Shown: one piece after another, positions 16,062 through 29,147 of the stretch
How positions within the stretch are numbered: the first letter of the stretch is position 1
Layout of the letters: every line of letters begins with the position of its first letter
Assembly: GCF_052324685.1 (NCBI RefSeq)
Contig: NC_135223.1
Coordinates: 20,546,322-20,610,321 of the forward strand
Origin: Brachyhypopomus gauderio
Taxonomy: Eukaryota; Chordata; Actinopteri; Gymnotiformes; Hypopomidae
DNA length: 64,000 bases
Reading direction: 5' to 3'
Notes under the pieces: generated by a model
What the model saw: the letters and a program-made list of their open reading frames with translations, nothing else
Told to the model about the DNA's origin: nothing
Databases searched by the model: none
Position numbers and translations under genes: made by a program

Positions 16062-19000
16062 ATGGGACCATTCCAGGAATACCAGGTACTTTCCTATTTT
16101 ATACACTATGACGAACATACAGTTTGTCCAGTGTGAGCTGCAGTTACCGTTACATGTGTGCAGCTTTTGAACGGGGCGATCGGAAGCCTCAGCTTTGAAA
16201 CCATAAGATGAACTGGTGTTAGCATCCATCACAGGTGAAGAAGCCCTGGGACAAGATCAGCGGGCGCAGCCGCATCCCCCGCCTCGTTCTCCAACCTTCT
16301 CGCCCCGAGGGTTCCTCTGCTTCTGAGGAGGAGAGTAAACGCTGTGACGTCAGCGCAGAGCACTCGAAGAGAACCATCAGTACTAACAGCTTCTCATCAG
16401 GTGTCGGGCATAAACACAGTGTGCAGTTGTTGCTATATTCTTGAGAACAATTTAAATCTTAAGTAGCTACAGGGACTAACATTACAGCAGATATGTATAA
16501 TCATTGCAAAATAATCTCCTGAGCTTTTAAGAGCATCATTGATCAAATTGATCATAAAAACAGATGGAGAAGGACGTGTCAGGAAGAGCATTATTCTCTA
16601 AGCTTTGCCACAGTAGCTGCAGGCATTGTTGACTGGAGCCTCTTTGGGTTTCTAGATGACACTGGATGTCCAAGCAGTCAGTGTGCATCCCCAGTCAAGA
16701 CTGCCTCTGGATCGGAGAACAGCCCTCTGGGGTCGCCGCCGGCAGGGGACCGGAAGGTCAAGGTCAAGAGGGTCAGAGTTCAAATGACGACTGAAGGGAA
16801 TACCCCCACACAGAAGCGTAAGAGAGAGCAGCATCACCACTCTATACTTCACAGAGGTGAGAGAATAATAGTTCAGATACTGCAGATTTTATCACAGAAC
16901 CTTTATATAACAACACAAATGTGGCAGGCTTGGTGAAGGTTTTTCTTTTTTTTGTAGCTATAATTGAGATAAATATGTAAAACTACCTTGATAAGCTACT
17001 GCAGTATGATAAACTGTATGATACAACAGACATAAACTGTAAAGTCTATGAAACCATCATTATAGGTATGATTCATTTATGAATATAAACACTGAAAATA
17101 TATAAAATTCTAGTAAAGTTATTATATTCATTAATCCATCATGCTTTATTAGCAATGTTATCATAGTACATAAAGTATTAATGTGAAATCATTCTTTTGT
17201 ATGAAGACAAAATATGTAGGTGCATCAAGCCATGGAGAGGCAGGTGTTGCTTACTTAATTAGCCCTCCTCAGAGAGTGTGGTGATTGGTGTGTCAGATGG
17301 AAATTAGATGGCCAATCAGTGTAATTAGGAGCAGTTAACTTGTCTGATTGGCTGAATGAGTCGACCAACAGTTGAACTTGCACGCTACACTAAGGAACTG
17401 TTTGTTTTAGCACTTGTTTGGTTATTTTCTCACAAGGTTAAAGTGTGTATGTTATTATGGTTTTGTCAAAAGGAAAGAGTTACTTCTCAGGTATGTATGT
17501 AAATACCTGAAGTAACTCAAATAACACATGAAAATCATTTGCATAATATATATTTATCATCATTCTTAGTCATGATATTTTTGACTCTTTAGATTGCTGT
17601 ATTTGATCAAAATAGAATTAAATTGTCCTATGACAACAGAAGAAGAGATCCTATAGCTTCAGAAGGGTTATGTGCCTGCTTTGATCTCTTGTAGCAAGTG
17701 AGGCAGACTTCAGCTCATCCAGTAGCACTGGAAGCTTCAAGGCCCGTGAGATTCTGGCTAACAGCTCCACGGGGAAGAAGAGCTGCTCATCCCATAGGTG
17801 AGACACTTGTAGTGGGCTGAACCATCTCATACCTGCCCGTGTGGTGTGTATCATATAGTTTTGGTAATGTTTTAGTAAAAGCCTTTTCTTTAATTCTTGC
17901 TCTCCTCTGCTTCCCTGCTCTCAGCCTTCTGAGTTAATGATTTATGTACATGCAAAACACTGATGACCTTGTTAGTTAAATGAAAATTAAGCCTTTGCAC
18001 CCTCATGACATCAGATCATGTCACTGAAGACATTCTGTGATGTAAGAGGCATTAACATGGATGAATTGTCTTATGTTCTCTGCTCTGTAGTCGTGTGCCC
18101 CACATCAAGAGCCAACCTGTGTTTAAGCCTCCAGGAAGCCCCATATATTCCTCCTGCAGGACACCCCCCCAAACCCCCTTATCTTCAACCGTCTGCAGCT
18201 ACTCTAGCCCCACAAGCAGGTATGCAGTAGGGCCATACAGGCTGCCTGTAGTAGGGACATGAGAACAGCTGTACAGTCATCTTCAGTGAGTGTGGATCAG
18301 GCTCTGTGCCAATACACTATCATTGTTTGTCCAGTTCCACATGAAGAACTGGACTACATCAGTCATTGTTGGGCTGTGCTGAGCTTTGAAGGGATTTTAA
18401 AAATCTGCCTTGATTGTGCCTACGTGACTGCTGAATGTGAGAGTGTACAGGGTCATTCAAAGCCATTTTGTTGGAGAGGGCTGGGAATGTGAATTTCATG
18501 TACTTTTCATGAAATTTCATGTACATGTACTTTTGAATGCATTATTTTGGTGGTGATGTTAGGTTAAATTCAAGGATGAATTTTAAATATCGTGCCAAGA
18601 TGTAGCTCAAGTCATTTCCACTTTCGCCTTCTTGTATAATCTGTGAGCATGTGAGTCTTTGAGCACCTGAGGGATTTTTGTTTGCACTGGTTTGATCCGG
18701 TCCAGAGTCCTGTTGTGGTGTTCGATACTACAGCATCCTTGTTGATGCTTTCTACAATACTATGATTGCCAAGGATGCAAAACCAATTTTAAAGTACCAT
18801 CAGCAAATTGCCAGTAATGTCGTGCCCCAGTCTCAGCACAGCTGCCAACTAACACGGCCCTGCTCTACATTTAAATGCTCATTCAGCCCTCTTTTCTCCT
18901 GCTGTACCCACTCAAATGTCCTTTGCGAACAAAGGCCGAAATTGATGTAACCTCACCCCGCAAGATGCACACTGGAAACGTTTGTTCTTTTTCCCACCTT

Positions 19001-20530
19001 CCCCAGTTGTCATTACCAAAAATATCTGTAACCAATTTGCTTTCACCTCTGCATCATCAACACGGCACTGCAAAAATGACACATTTGACTTGATTTTGTT
19101 ACAGAAGGACTACTTCTCGGCGGTACCATTCATGCGGGGACAATCATGGCATCAATCCCCCCAACCCAGAGCAATACTTAACCCCCCTACAGCAAAAAGA
19201 AGTCACCATCCGGCACTTGAAGACCAAGCTTAGGGATTCTGAGCAAACGGTGCACGCCCGGTATGCCTTTTTCAGATATTTCTTGCACACAATTTTCAGC
19301 CATAAGTACAAATACCAATAATAGGCATGATGTAAATGTCTCCCGTCTACCAGAGAGTCTGAAATCCAGGAGCTGAATTCCCAGCTGGGACGGATGCGTG
19401 AGGACTGGATCGAGGAAGAGTGCCATCGTGTAGAAGCACAGTTGGCTCTCAAAGAGGCACGTAAAGAGATAAAACAGCTCCGGCAAGTAGTGGAGACCAT
19501 GAAGAACAGTCTGATGGAGAAGGACAAGGGCATCCAGAAGTATTTTATTGATATAAACATCCAGAATAGGAAATTGGAGTCCTTGCTGCATAGTATGGAG
19601 CTGGCCCAAAGTGGTGCCAGCCTGCACGATGAGCCCACTCTGGACTTCATCGGTCACTCTCCCGAAAGGCCCCATGCAGAGAAGATGGAGGACGAGCTGC
19701 AGGAGGATGATCAGGTGGAGGAGGAGATGGCTGACAGTGGGCTCCCAGTTAATAATGAGCTGACCAACCAAACGGACAAACTAGACCAGGTCCTGATGTC
19801 CACAGCTCTGGAATCTCTACAAGACTGCAGTATCAAGCACATGGAGCAGCCAGGATCATCTACCATGGCACAGGATCCCTCAGAGGTCACGGAGAAGAGT
19901 ACGGAAGGTCAAACCTCGAGTGAGGCGTCTGCTGAAGAGCATCCTGAGGAGAAGGCAGTGCAGACTGAGGAGGTCTTCTCTAGCCTTGACCTCCAGGCCC
20001 TGCTCTTGCAGCTGCTGAAGTTCCAGAACACTGGACTCTCCAACATGATGTCTACCCCATCTAAGAAAATCCTCCAAAGGTTCTCCAAAGCACAAGAAGC
20101 TAACATGCCCCAAGATGTAGAAGCAATCAAAAATGAAGATTTGCCACAACTTCTGGTACCCAGTCTGGAAGAGGGGATCGACCAAATTCTGCCTCCAGCC
20201 ATGATGGTGGTTTCTGAAGACCCAGGTGGTTCAAATCAGAGTTGCTTGATGGCTGAAATGGATCCGGCGTTCACAGAGGAGCTAGACCTCGACGCGAAAG
20301 ACGGCTCAAGCAGTGATGTGGCCGTGGTGTTGAATAACCACTGGAGTAACAATTTCTTGATTGATTTGGTTGCCGTGGCAGCACCTGTTCTTCCCACTCT
20401 GGCCTGGCTGTACTCTCAGCATGGTGTGGTTGGTGGGGCACCAGTCTACAACATCGCAGCGTTGATTCGTGGGTGTTGTATTATGGGATTGCACTCTCTT
20501 CGTCGTGTTGCACACGGGCCTCACATGTAA
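16062..20530 (+). CDS. sybu: Syntabulin (syntaxin-linked kinesin adaptor), seven coding exons, 651 aa
   Basis: CDS exons: 16062-16085, 16235-16400, 16656-16856, 17695-17797, 18091-18219, 19105-19260 and 19354-20530. All phases fit and the frame stays open. The first exon encodes only MGPFQEYQ, which resembles the human MGPLRES start, and is followed by a 149-base intron with a GTACTT donor. Family landmarks in order: GRSRIPRLVL near residue 20, TGCPSSQ and SPVKT, the serine-rich EADFSSSSSTGS, then NPEQYLTPLQQKEVT leading into a coiled coil at about residues 236-343 (MREDWIEEECHRVEAQLAL; KGIQKYFIDINIQNRKLESL). The C-terminus has hydrophobic segments from about residue 590 (FLIDLVAVAAPVLPTLAWL; IAALIRGCCIMGL), fitting a membrane-anchored tail. 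Syntabulin links syntaxin-bearing cargo and mitochondria to kinesin-1; in zebrafish it acts in the vegetal cortex of the egg for dorsal determination. Adjacent ebag9 matches the human SYBU-EBAG9 pair and argues against the paralogue syntaphilin. Confidence 0.95.
17250..17355. promoter_or_regulatory. Possible enhancer or promoter in sybu intron 3
   Basis: Three NF-Y-type boxes (ATTGG 17284-17288, CCAAT 17312-17316, ATTGG 17347-17351) lie about 30 bases apart, among homeodomain-type TTAATTAG and TAATTAGG sites. The clustering is visible; the function is inferred. Confidence 0.35.
18220..19104 (+). other. sybu intron 5
   Basis: A plain intron; nothing else seen. Confidence 0.85.
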
Positions 20531-21240
20531 CGGGCTTTCACATGTGTCCACAGTTAACAAGCACTTGCATATTTAAAGTAGTTTTTGGTTTTGTTCATTT
20601 GTTTATATTTTTTTTTTTATTATTTATTTTAGTTCCCACACCTGCTTTGCACTGTGTATAGTTGCCAAAAGTTGGGCAAAAATTGTAAACTTGAAGGGAT
20701 TTATGTTTGTTTTCCTGTTAGTTTTTACGTTTGTTGTACTGCTCTCTATGACTTGATCATCTGGGTAGGTGGTCTTGTTGCTACCGTAATGTCCTTCTCT
20801 AGTTTTTGCAATTACAAAGTTTGTATTTCTGAAGGACTCGACGCCAAAGCTTGGTCAGTATTTGTGCTCAGTGAAGATGGATTCTTCCCTTGAGTTTAGC
20901 ACTTTACGTGTTTCTCTGTGTGAACTTACCTACTCTCTAAAGATGGTCATTGCTACAGTACAAAAACACTCATGTGCCCGAGCTACATGCAATATTTGTT
21001 TGTATCGGATGTCATATTTATTATTAAAGCATAGTAACCCAATTTATGTTTGGATTTTTTTTTTGTGGTAGGAATGGCTGCTAAAGTAAAAGGCCTAGAT
21101 ACCTTGTTGTTGCTTCAAGTAATTATTTGTTTAGCAGACATGTGTTCTAAGATTAACTTGACTCAAGTATAAGTGTCTATGATCCATAGTTTGCTCTTTC
21201 ATTTGTGAAATATGGCTGAAAAATAATTAAAAAGGCTTTG
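20531..21240 (+). other. Probable sybu 3' UTR
   Basis: AT-rich non-coding sequence follows the sybu stop codon. ATTAAA polyadenylation-like hexamers lie at 21023-21028 and 21226-21231. The true cleavage site is unknown. Confidence 0.5.
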
Positions 21241-24200
21241 AAGTGACAATGGAACTGCTTGATTTATGCTCATTTATCACATGACCACATGAATTTAACA
21301 GGGTATGGAGACATGACCTTGTACGTGTACAATCAACGGCTCTTATACAGGACCAAAACTAATGTAGCAAGTGTTTTGGAGCAGTTTTTTTTTTTTGGGG
21401 GGGGGGGGGGGGGGGGATTATGGCCGTGTGTACCTTCCACTCAACAATACGGCCATCAAAACAAACACAAAAATGAGGTAAAGGAAACATTTTTAAAGGA
21501 TAAAGATAATTTCGCTTTTATTCCATATATTTGCTGTATTGGAAAATATGTACACATGGCATAATGTTTGGATATCTGATTACATAGAAAAGTGCCTCCA
21601 TAGAAGCAGTACACCACTGATTTTTTTTTTAAACCTGAAAAATACATGAACAAGTATTTAAAATAATGTTTGAATTTAGCAGTACCAGTATGAGCACATA
21701 AGACTTGCACAAAAATATATTTGTTTTCTTTTTCTCACCACAGCTGGTGTGTATTTTGCACCAAAGCCTTTAACGGTTAAAAACCTCTAAAGTTGAATGT
21801 AAGCTCAAATCTGGGTAAAGCTGAGCTGCTTTTTAATTGAACTCCTACACGTTCAGAGAGAAAACAAACTGTTTTTCATACAGTAAGATGCACAAGTGCT
21901 CAGTGGGACCCTACCATCAAACACTGTGTACAGGTATGGAGCATTCCTGTTTGCCATTACATATCTAATTGTGATTTTGGCAACCAATAATACTGGAACA
22001 TTGGTATGAAAATGCTTTAATTGATAGTGATCAAATGTGTAAAAATGTCCATAAAGGGTGACTGATTTGCGTTTGTTTCCTATATATTCCATTTTGGTAA
22101 TAGCACTAAAATACCAGTTGTGACCTTCCTGAACCTTTGAAGACTCTTATATCATTATGTATACCTGTACATCTTAACTACTGGTGACCATAAACAAATT
22201 CGCAACAGATTTTAGAGATAAAAATGCAAAACACGTAACACAAAAAAATGTTTGACCAACTTGACAGGACCGTGTTATGCTTCGAATAGAAAACAAAAAT
22301 CTTCCAGAATCTTCCAGTAATGCTGTAGACCTTTTCCTTAGGACCAAAATACTTACATAATACACCTAAAAGCACATAATGAGTGGTGAAATATTGTCGT
22401 CTCCCTTCGGTACAGAAGCAGAAACAGGTCAGGCTGCAACAGCTTTGGCGAGCTGTAAAACAGACGGGATGATGATGTCATTCTCAGGGCTGGAATATTC
22501 CACCATCCAAAACATATGACCTTCTATAAACTTTGAAAAAGCAAACATTCAGTAATTTGGCAGGGTATTTCTCTTCTGATCTTCTCAACATTGAAGTTGA
22601 ATTAAATATATTTATGATATTTAGATAAATCTTTGATGTGAAATTACCAGATGAGTCATAACATATAAATTCTGCTCTCTGTAGCACTGATTCACAAAGA
22701 CAGCATGTTTGAGAACTAGACCAACTAAGGACACCCAACTGCATTAGTCAGCATCGCTAGAGTCAGAAAAATGCAGAGGAAATAACAGTGTGGGAAATAA
22801 ACGGGGTGAAAGACTGACAGAAACAGTGAGGAATAGACGTTTAAGCCAGGACCAAACCAAAGGATGGCTTTCCAAATATTTATTACAGGTACAAGGACAA
22901 ATGTGTGTTGGGGGGAGAGGGGGGTTGGAGGGGAAATGTGTTCAAGCCACAATCATGCACCATTCATCGCCCTGACCCATGCCAAAACCAGCCTCTGCTT
23001 GATCTTGTAAATGCAAAACCACAGGTGAGAACTCTCTCTAGCATGTCACTAGCAAGTATTTTTGTATCATTTTGTTAAAAAAAAAAAAAAAAAAAACAAG
23101 TGGGGCAAACTTAGAGGAGAAAAAGTAAAGAAAATCAAAGACAGGACTTAATTGTATGTATCCAATGTCTTGAGTGAATTAACGGTTCCTCACCATTAAA
23201 ACATGCGCATGATTCTGTGATCAATGTCATCATAAGCTCAGTTATATTGATAATTTTGTAAAAGTAACATAAATGTTAAGAAACTTCATCCAATGGCATT
23301 TTAATACACACCACATAGCAACCCGACATAGCAAATCACAGCCCTGAATAACCAGGACTGTGGACATAACTCCAGTCAAACCACAGGGCTTTTAAGTGCT
23401 TGATTGCTGCCTAAACCCTAAAAATGCTACATTTGGAATACGTGATGAACATTATTTACCTGTTGTTGTTGTTGTTATTATTATTATTATTATAAATGGG
23501 CAGACACTGTTTAAAAAGGGAAAGAGCTGCTTTGGTTAATGTTCCAGATATTCAAAAACTGCGATGTTTCCATGACAACAAAGAGCTTAACACCCACATC
23601 TCATCAAAAAATTGGCTCTGAATCTGGGGCCAATCCATCCCACAACACACAGCCTCCACTCACCACAGCAGACCAGACTCACAACCATGGATTTAATGCA
23701 CTGCTTATTAAAGGAGTCCATGTCCTCTTTTTCTTTTTTTACCCAGATGTCACATTTTACATTTTTCGTTCTAGTTGACCTCATTGTGAAGAAGGCAAAG
23801 CCCCCCCCCCCCCTTCTGAACATACACAAGTTTCTGTAGCTCTTTCTGCACCAACTCAATCATGACTTTGCTTGCATCGTTAAGACAAAGGAATAAAAAT
23901 CTTACCACCATTCATTATTGTTGAAAGCAGATGAAGGGACTGTATAAATCAATTATTACCATTACATCTTCCCAAATCAAGAACAAGTGTTCACCTAAAT
24001 GAACTCCAGTATTTATAAGATGGTACAAAAAAAAGTAGAAAACAAAAAGTAGGCTTCATGTAGGCAAAAAAATTTCCTCAAAGTCTTTCATGGTTTATAA
24101 ATACCTATACAGTATAAACCACCACGCTCTTCTGCAGGTGTTTTACGTATATTCCTGACTGTTCCTCAATGCACAAAAGGTATTTTGCTATTGTATTTAT

Positions 24201-24377
24201 ACAATAGAAGTAAAAGATACAGAAAACCAGTAGAATTCTCATGAAAAGTCAAAGGACTTCAAAAACCGATGGCAAAAAAGAGACAGAAAACCACCGTGTG
24301 GACGTGGGAGTAAAAAGGGTGGAAGGATGGTCAGAGGGCCGCTGGGCTTCTGAGTGTCCAGTGCTCGTGATCAAACG
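21241..24377. other. Convergent interval between sybu and ebag9
   Basis: AT-rich; probably holds the ebag9 3' UTR on the right (a reverse-strand AATAAA lies at 22879-22884). It has a T/G homopolymer pair, a poly-A run and a GTT/ATT tract at about 23461-23495. No exon is recognised. Confidence 0.5.
23077..23096. repeat. Poly-A run of 20
   Basis: A homopolymer in the sybu/ebag9 convergent interval. It may be the tail of an unrecognised short insertion, but nothing adjacent supports this. Confidence 0.85.
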
Positions 24378-27366
24378 TTACGAAAGCTTGACTGCCATCT
24401 TCTGCTCCTTCTTCATCATCCGCTGTGCCTCCTTCTCTAGTTTCTTCCTCTGCTGTTCCATGGCACGCTTCTCCCTCTCTGCCATCTTCTGCTGTCTGTA
24501 ATCAGCACATTCACAAAATTATATATATACTTATATTATAATTATACCAATTATAAGAAAAGATCCTACACAAAGTGTGTCACAACACAATGTCCTTCTT
24601 ATGTTTTACTTTGAAGTTTACAACGACAAAAGTTGAGCTCTCATACTGCAAATTAAAGATAGATCAACAGCAGATATAATGGTCAGGGACAAAGGGAGAA
24701 AATACAGGCAAATCCTAATACCGCAATGGACCTGACAAAGTAATCAAAATTTTAATTAAATTTTAAATTTAATTTTAAGTATATTGAAACACTACTACAA
24801 AATATGTATTGTGCTAGATTATAACAAACTATTAGAATATTTATAATAATGAATATTGCTTGTAAATATGCTGCACAAGCCACATTTCTGTGGCTTGGTT
24901 AAATAATCATAGTGGAAATGTTCGTTCCAAACTTCAGTGATTCTATACTGGCATCTAGTGGACACAGGAAGTTAAATACTTAAAGTCCCATATTTACAGT
25001 ATGTACTATAAAGCGTTTTCCATCAAATATCTTGTCATACTCAAAAACCAGACAGAAAGATGACAGAAGATAAACAACACACCAATACATATCTGGTAAA
25101 CACAATTAGTGGGCCTGACTCAAAATTCCCACCAGTTCCCCCCAACAAACAGCAGCACTAGGTGAGACAGGCATCTGAAGGGCTCAGGGTACAGGTGTGG
25201 GGGAGGGGTACCTTAGCACTTCCTCTGCCTCCCACGCTGCCTCAGCCTCGTTCTCCCACGCATTAGCGTCCTCCTGCCAGGTGTCCATGTCCCCCAGCTC
25301 TGCCTGCAGGACAACACAAGACATGTAGGCTACTTTAAACAAGCAGTGTTATAGCGTGAATGTCAAACAAAACGATGCTGAGTATCCTGATGTTACATGA
25401 GCTGTGCGTATGGATTACAGGAATTCTTCTACGGGTGAATATAGTCACTCTAAAAAGTTGCGAGTGAACAAGCTTCATTCCTTTTCTAGATTAGCGTAGA
25501 ATTAGACATGGTGTACTTAGAACATTTAAAAGTATTCGTTTTAACAAGTTTATTTTCTTTTTCGCACATTCAGTATTATCTTTTTTTAAATATCAGCACT
25601 ATATGAATATATAAATCACCAGTGTTAAGTGTTACTGATTCTTTTGGATTTGACTTTTCAGGTCAGTTAATGAGTAAATGTCCATGTGCGCCTTTGTAAA
25701 CAGAGAACCTACACCTTTGACACGAACACCATTAAGCAAATTACAGAGAACAAATACTCTAATCTGATTATCAGTTTTGTTTTAAGACACATCTACAGTA
25801 TTAGTGGCAACAAGCATGAAAATGATTAACAGATACATAAACCACAACTTAATTATAAATAGACTTGCTTCTTGTAAATATTTTTTTCCATTAAGCCTGC
25901 ATGATATGAAGAAAATGTGCAATAATGTTCAATACTATTATGACAATATATTTAATTGTGCATATAAGCTATACAGTTCCTGTCTTTCTGCACTAACAGA
26001 TACACTGTTAAACAGATCAAACCCTTTCTTACAATCTATCTAATTCATCCCATCCGTTACAATGTGTTTATTGCACAGATTTATATGACAATGAAAAAAC
26101 AACTTATTGGTTAGGAATATATTTCCATTTGTATGGACGTCACATTTGAGCCCAAGCTTTAAGCACAGGACTCACTGAAGGTTGGATGAAGGACATATCC
26201 TGAGTGGCAGCCAGCCTGCTGGAGAAGCCTGTAGTAGCATCAGGGACAGGAAAACTCACAGGTTCCCTTTTCTTCAAGATAATCTGGTGAGAGGACAGGA
26301 TTACACAGTGGGGTTAAATTACTTACGGAATTACAATTTATTGGACAGAGGAATGAACATATTTTCACATTATAAGTATGAACAAACTTTTTGTGTTTTC
26401 CTGATGGTAGGAGCCATGTCCTTGAAGTAGTCCGGTTCCTCCTCCTCGGACTGGTTCTGGTGAGGTGGAACAGTTCCATTACCACCCTCAATCTTTATAC
26501 TTGTGGGGGCGTCTTCATCCCATGAACTCCACTCTTCGATCTCTGGCTATGGGAAAAGTACACAAGAATTGCATGTATATCATATAATCCAAAATTTAAT
26601 TAAAAAGGTACTTATTTGTTTATTTCTTTTACACTGACTTTTTTATCTGACTGTATGATGAAGTAATTTCAATGATTGAGCAATAATGACTAGGATATGC
26701 ACTAACCTGCTTAGGAACAGAGGAAAAATCGACAGTAGTGGGCAGAGTGATCTGATCACCGCTTAACTTGCGCGATCTTCCAGTTCTGTCATCAAGGAGA
26801 GAACAAAAGTATTAAAGGATGCATAATCAAGGACAATAGCTACTTAAAGGATGAATAATTTAGCATTTTATTGTTTAGACCAAGTATGAGTGCACAGTTG
26901 TTCTGGCATTCTCTCATTTGTCATTAACGCAATTATTAATGATACATTTTAACAACCAACTGCCTGATAAAAGGCAGCTTTTCACCGTTTGCTTAGTCAA
27001 GGTGTCTGTACTTGGGGCGAGGACACATGCCAGGTGGATACTACTTTGGGTGGAACATAACCCAACAGGTTAAACACAGACCATTACACACAACAACTAA
27101 AGCTCCTCCTCATCGTTTGGCTCAGGTCCGTAACAGGACAGCGATATGTTGTATTATTTTGGCTCTGTAACCAATCATTGGTTTCCAAAGGGTTTTCTCT
27201 GACATATAAACTTGTATTTTCACAATACCTGAATTGCACAATACATCAATGTTTACAATCACAAAGCACACAAAAAAACTCACCTGCATATTAACCTTTT
27301 AAGGAACGAAAGGACAGACGCTATACAAGTGCACAACTTGAACAGGCGAAACTGAGCAATGGCCAT
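24378..27366 (-). CDS. ebag9: EBAG9/RCAS1 homologue, six coding exons, 212 aa
   Basis: CDS exons in transcript order: 27366-27284, 26785-26707, 26546-26388, 26283-26176, 25303-25212 and 24495-24378, with all phases consistent. The N-terminus (MAIAQFRLFKLCTCIASVL) is the family's hydrophobic, palmitoylated membrane anchor, followed by SRKLSGDQITLPTTVDFSSV. The middle has EEWSSWDEDAPTSIKIEGGN and EPDYFKDMAPTIRKTQ. Next come KKREPVSFPVPDATTGFSSR and DMDTWQEDANAWE, then a C-terminal coiled coil at about residues 165-207 ending in KMAVKLS. The human protein is 213 aa, so length and order agree. EBAG9 is a Golgi-associated protein that restrains regulated secretion and affects O-glycan display. Its 3' end faces sybu tail to tail, as in the human SYBU-EBAG9 pair. 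Probable 5' UTR parts: a first exon ending at 27680 (donor GTATGT) and 14 bases from 27380 to the start codon. Confidence 0.96.
24496..26175 (-). other. ebag9 introns 5 and 4
   Basis: Introns 24496-25211 and 25304-26175 flank the small exon 25212-25303. They are AT-rich with no other feature. Confidence 0.85.
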
Positions 27367-27659
27367 GTTGAGATCAATGTCTGTAAAAGATGTTGAGAAG
27401 AGAAATAAATAAATAAATGCATGTTCAGACAGCCCCGACACCCAGGAGCGCTCCTACAACCAGTCACACAACCGCGACCTTGTTGGACGGAGGGAGCGAG
27501 GATCCCCGCTAGCCACGGCTCTGGCCAGGCTAAACCAAACGTTGTTTTGCTAGATTCCCACTGCTCAAAATGACAGTAATTTCTAACGTTACTGTATTCA
27601 GACACAACAGCAATTGTAAAAAATAAACAAGTACACATCGTGCAGGCCCGTGTCATCTG

Positions 27660-28100
27660 AACATTAGCCGTAAACATACCGAGCGGAGGAGAGCGGGGTC
27701 GCGCGCGCCGAGCTCATAGCACGAGCTAGCCGGGTGCTAAAACGGAGCTAAATACCTCAGGCTAACCGCTTCTAACCGGTTAATGACATTACTTTACTTC
27801 GGCGACGAAAATGAAACGGGCGGCGAGAATCATTTTACGAAGACGCTGCCGAACTGTAAGCGTTGCTCGACGGCCAACCGTGTCCGTTCGGGACTGAAGC
27901 CCGAGCCCATCGTCGCCTCGCCGCCGCTTCGCTCTCCTACAGGAACCGCCTCGACGTTCGCTCCCGCGAGCCGGAAGTTCGGCGGGGTACGTCAGAGGAA
28001 AACGGTGATTCGACTTCCGGCGGATCTGCGGATCAGGCGCGTGACCAGAAGGACTCGGCCTCGTGTCGCGCTCGCGCGCCGTGTACCCTCGCTCCAGTGA
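27660..28100 (-). promoter_or_regulatory. CpG-rich promoter region of ebag9
   Basis: The block is strikingly CpG-dense (repeated CGCG, CGGCG and CCGCC) against an AT-rich background and lies just upstream of the inferred ebag9 non-coding exon ending at 27680. Its long open frames are a by-product of high GC and match no family I know. Confidence 0.6.
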
Positions 28101-28372
28101 GGATTTAATTAAAGAGAAATGGTAGCCTAATCACGTCCCTTAACCACCTAAATGCGTGCCAATACAGGTGTTTTTTTAAGATATAAAATGTTATGGTAGA
28201 CTGACAGAAGGTCATTATGCATTGCTGTTAATAACCGCTGCATCATATTTTGAGAGGAAGTGGAATTGTTCAAAATTGAACCTGTTCAAATAGCCCATTC
28301 CCTGTGATTTACTTTATTGTCTATTATATGTTTTATGTCCTCTGGTGCGTATTGTGTTTTCTTTATTTATTT

Positions 28373-28440
28373 CTTGTAAAGTGTCCTTGAGTGTTGTGAA
28401 AGGCGCTTATAAATAAAATTGATGATTATTATTTATTTGA
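28373..28440 (+). repeat. 3' tail of a teleost non-LTR element or SINE
   Basis: The stretch CTTGTAAAGTGTCCTTGAGT, then TGTGAAAGGCGCTTATAAAT and an AATAAAATTGATGATTATTATT end, is a characteristic teleost SINE/LINE 3' tail. No 5' part is recognised. Confidence 0.55.
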
Positions 28441-28799
28441 CTGGAATTGAATGGAAGTGGAAACGGACTTAAAGGGAGATTGAAAAAGTATGATAATACA
28501 GTAATAGTAGTAGTAGTAATAATACTACTACTTCTAATAATAATAATAAAAATAACAATATCCTAGAGGTTTGTGGAAGTTTTTATGACTAATGGGTTTT
28601 AATAGGTGTGCTAATTATATCCAAAGTAAGCAACTTAAGCCACAGTAGTCAGTAATAAAAAATAATAATAAAGTCAGTCGTTTGTGTGAGTAATTAGTGA
28701 CAGTTAAACATCTAAGCTCGCAGATATGCAGTCATCACACTACAACAAAGTCTGAGGCACGCTCTTGAAGTTTCAAACAATTCTCCCCGTTTCTACTAT

Positions 28800-29147
28800 G
28801 TTGCATTGCGGGGGTGGATGACGGGTCACTTCTACCCCTCCAAACCGGTCCTTGCACGTGTCTCAAACCTGTTGTAGAGCATTTGGAGGGAGCTCGCGCA
28901 GTAGCGGCTGCGGCTCGTGCGGGGGGCGTGGCCACGAGTTTCTCGAGTGTCAGTCAGCGAGAGGGAGGAGTTTACGCAAAAATGCAGCTTTCACAACAGC
29001 CTCTTCTGCTTTGTAGGCGATTACATTTGATTTTCACGTTAACGAACTGAACAACACTAATGTTTTTGTTCTTCTCTCGGTTCGCTCTCGGCATTTTCAT
29101 GTTTTTTGGGCGTAAATGTAAACGTGAGGAGCATTTTCGACAGTAAA
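28800..29147 (+). promoter_or_regulatory. CpG-rich promoter and probable non-coding first exon of zdhhc3
   Basis: A second CpG-rich block lies upstream of zdhhc3, with GC-box-like GGGGGGCGTGG near 28920. A GTAAGT donor at 29148 could end a non-coding exon that splices to the acceptor at about 30074, shortly before the zdhhc3 start codon. ebag9 and zdhhc3 are therefore divergent, with CpG blocks about 0.7-1.1 kb apart. Confidence 0.5.

Noticed and set aside
16345-16352. Perfect TGACGTCA palindrome as a CREB site
   Set aside because: It is inside a confirmed coding exon of sybu and is explained by codons; no other promoter feature is near.
19144-19771. Reverse-strand frames of 168 and 194 codons
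   Set aside because: They are antisense shadows of the sybu coiled-coil exon.
27783-28108. Two overlapping 80-105 codon frames upstream of ebag9
   Set aside because: They lie in a CpG-rich promoter block where stops are rare; the peptides are Arg/Pro/Ala-rich and match nothing I know.
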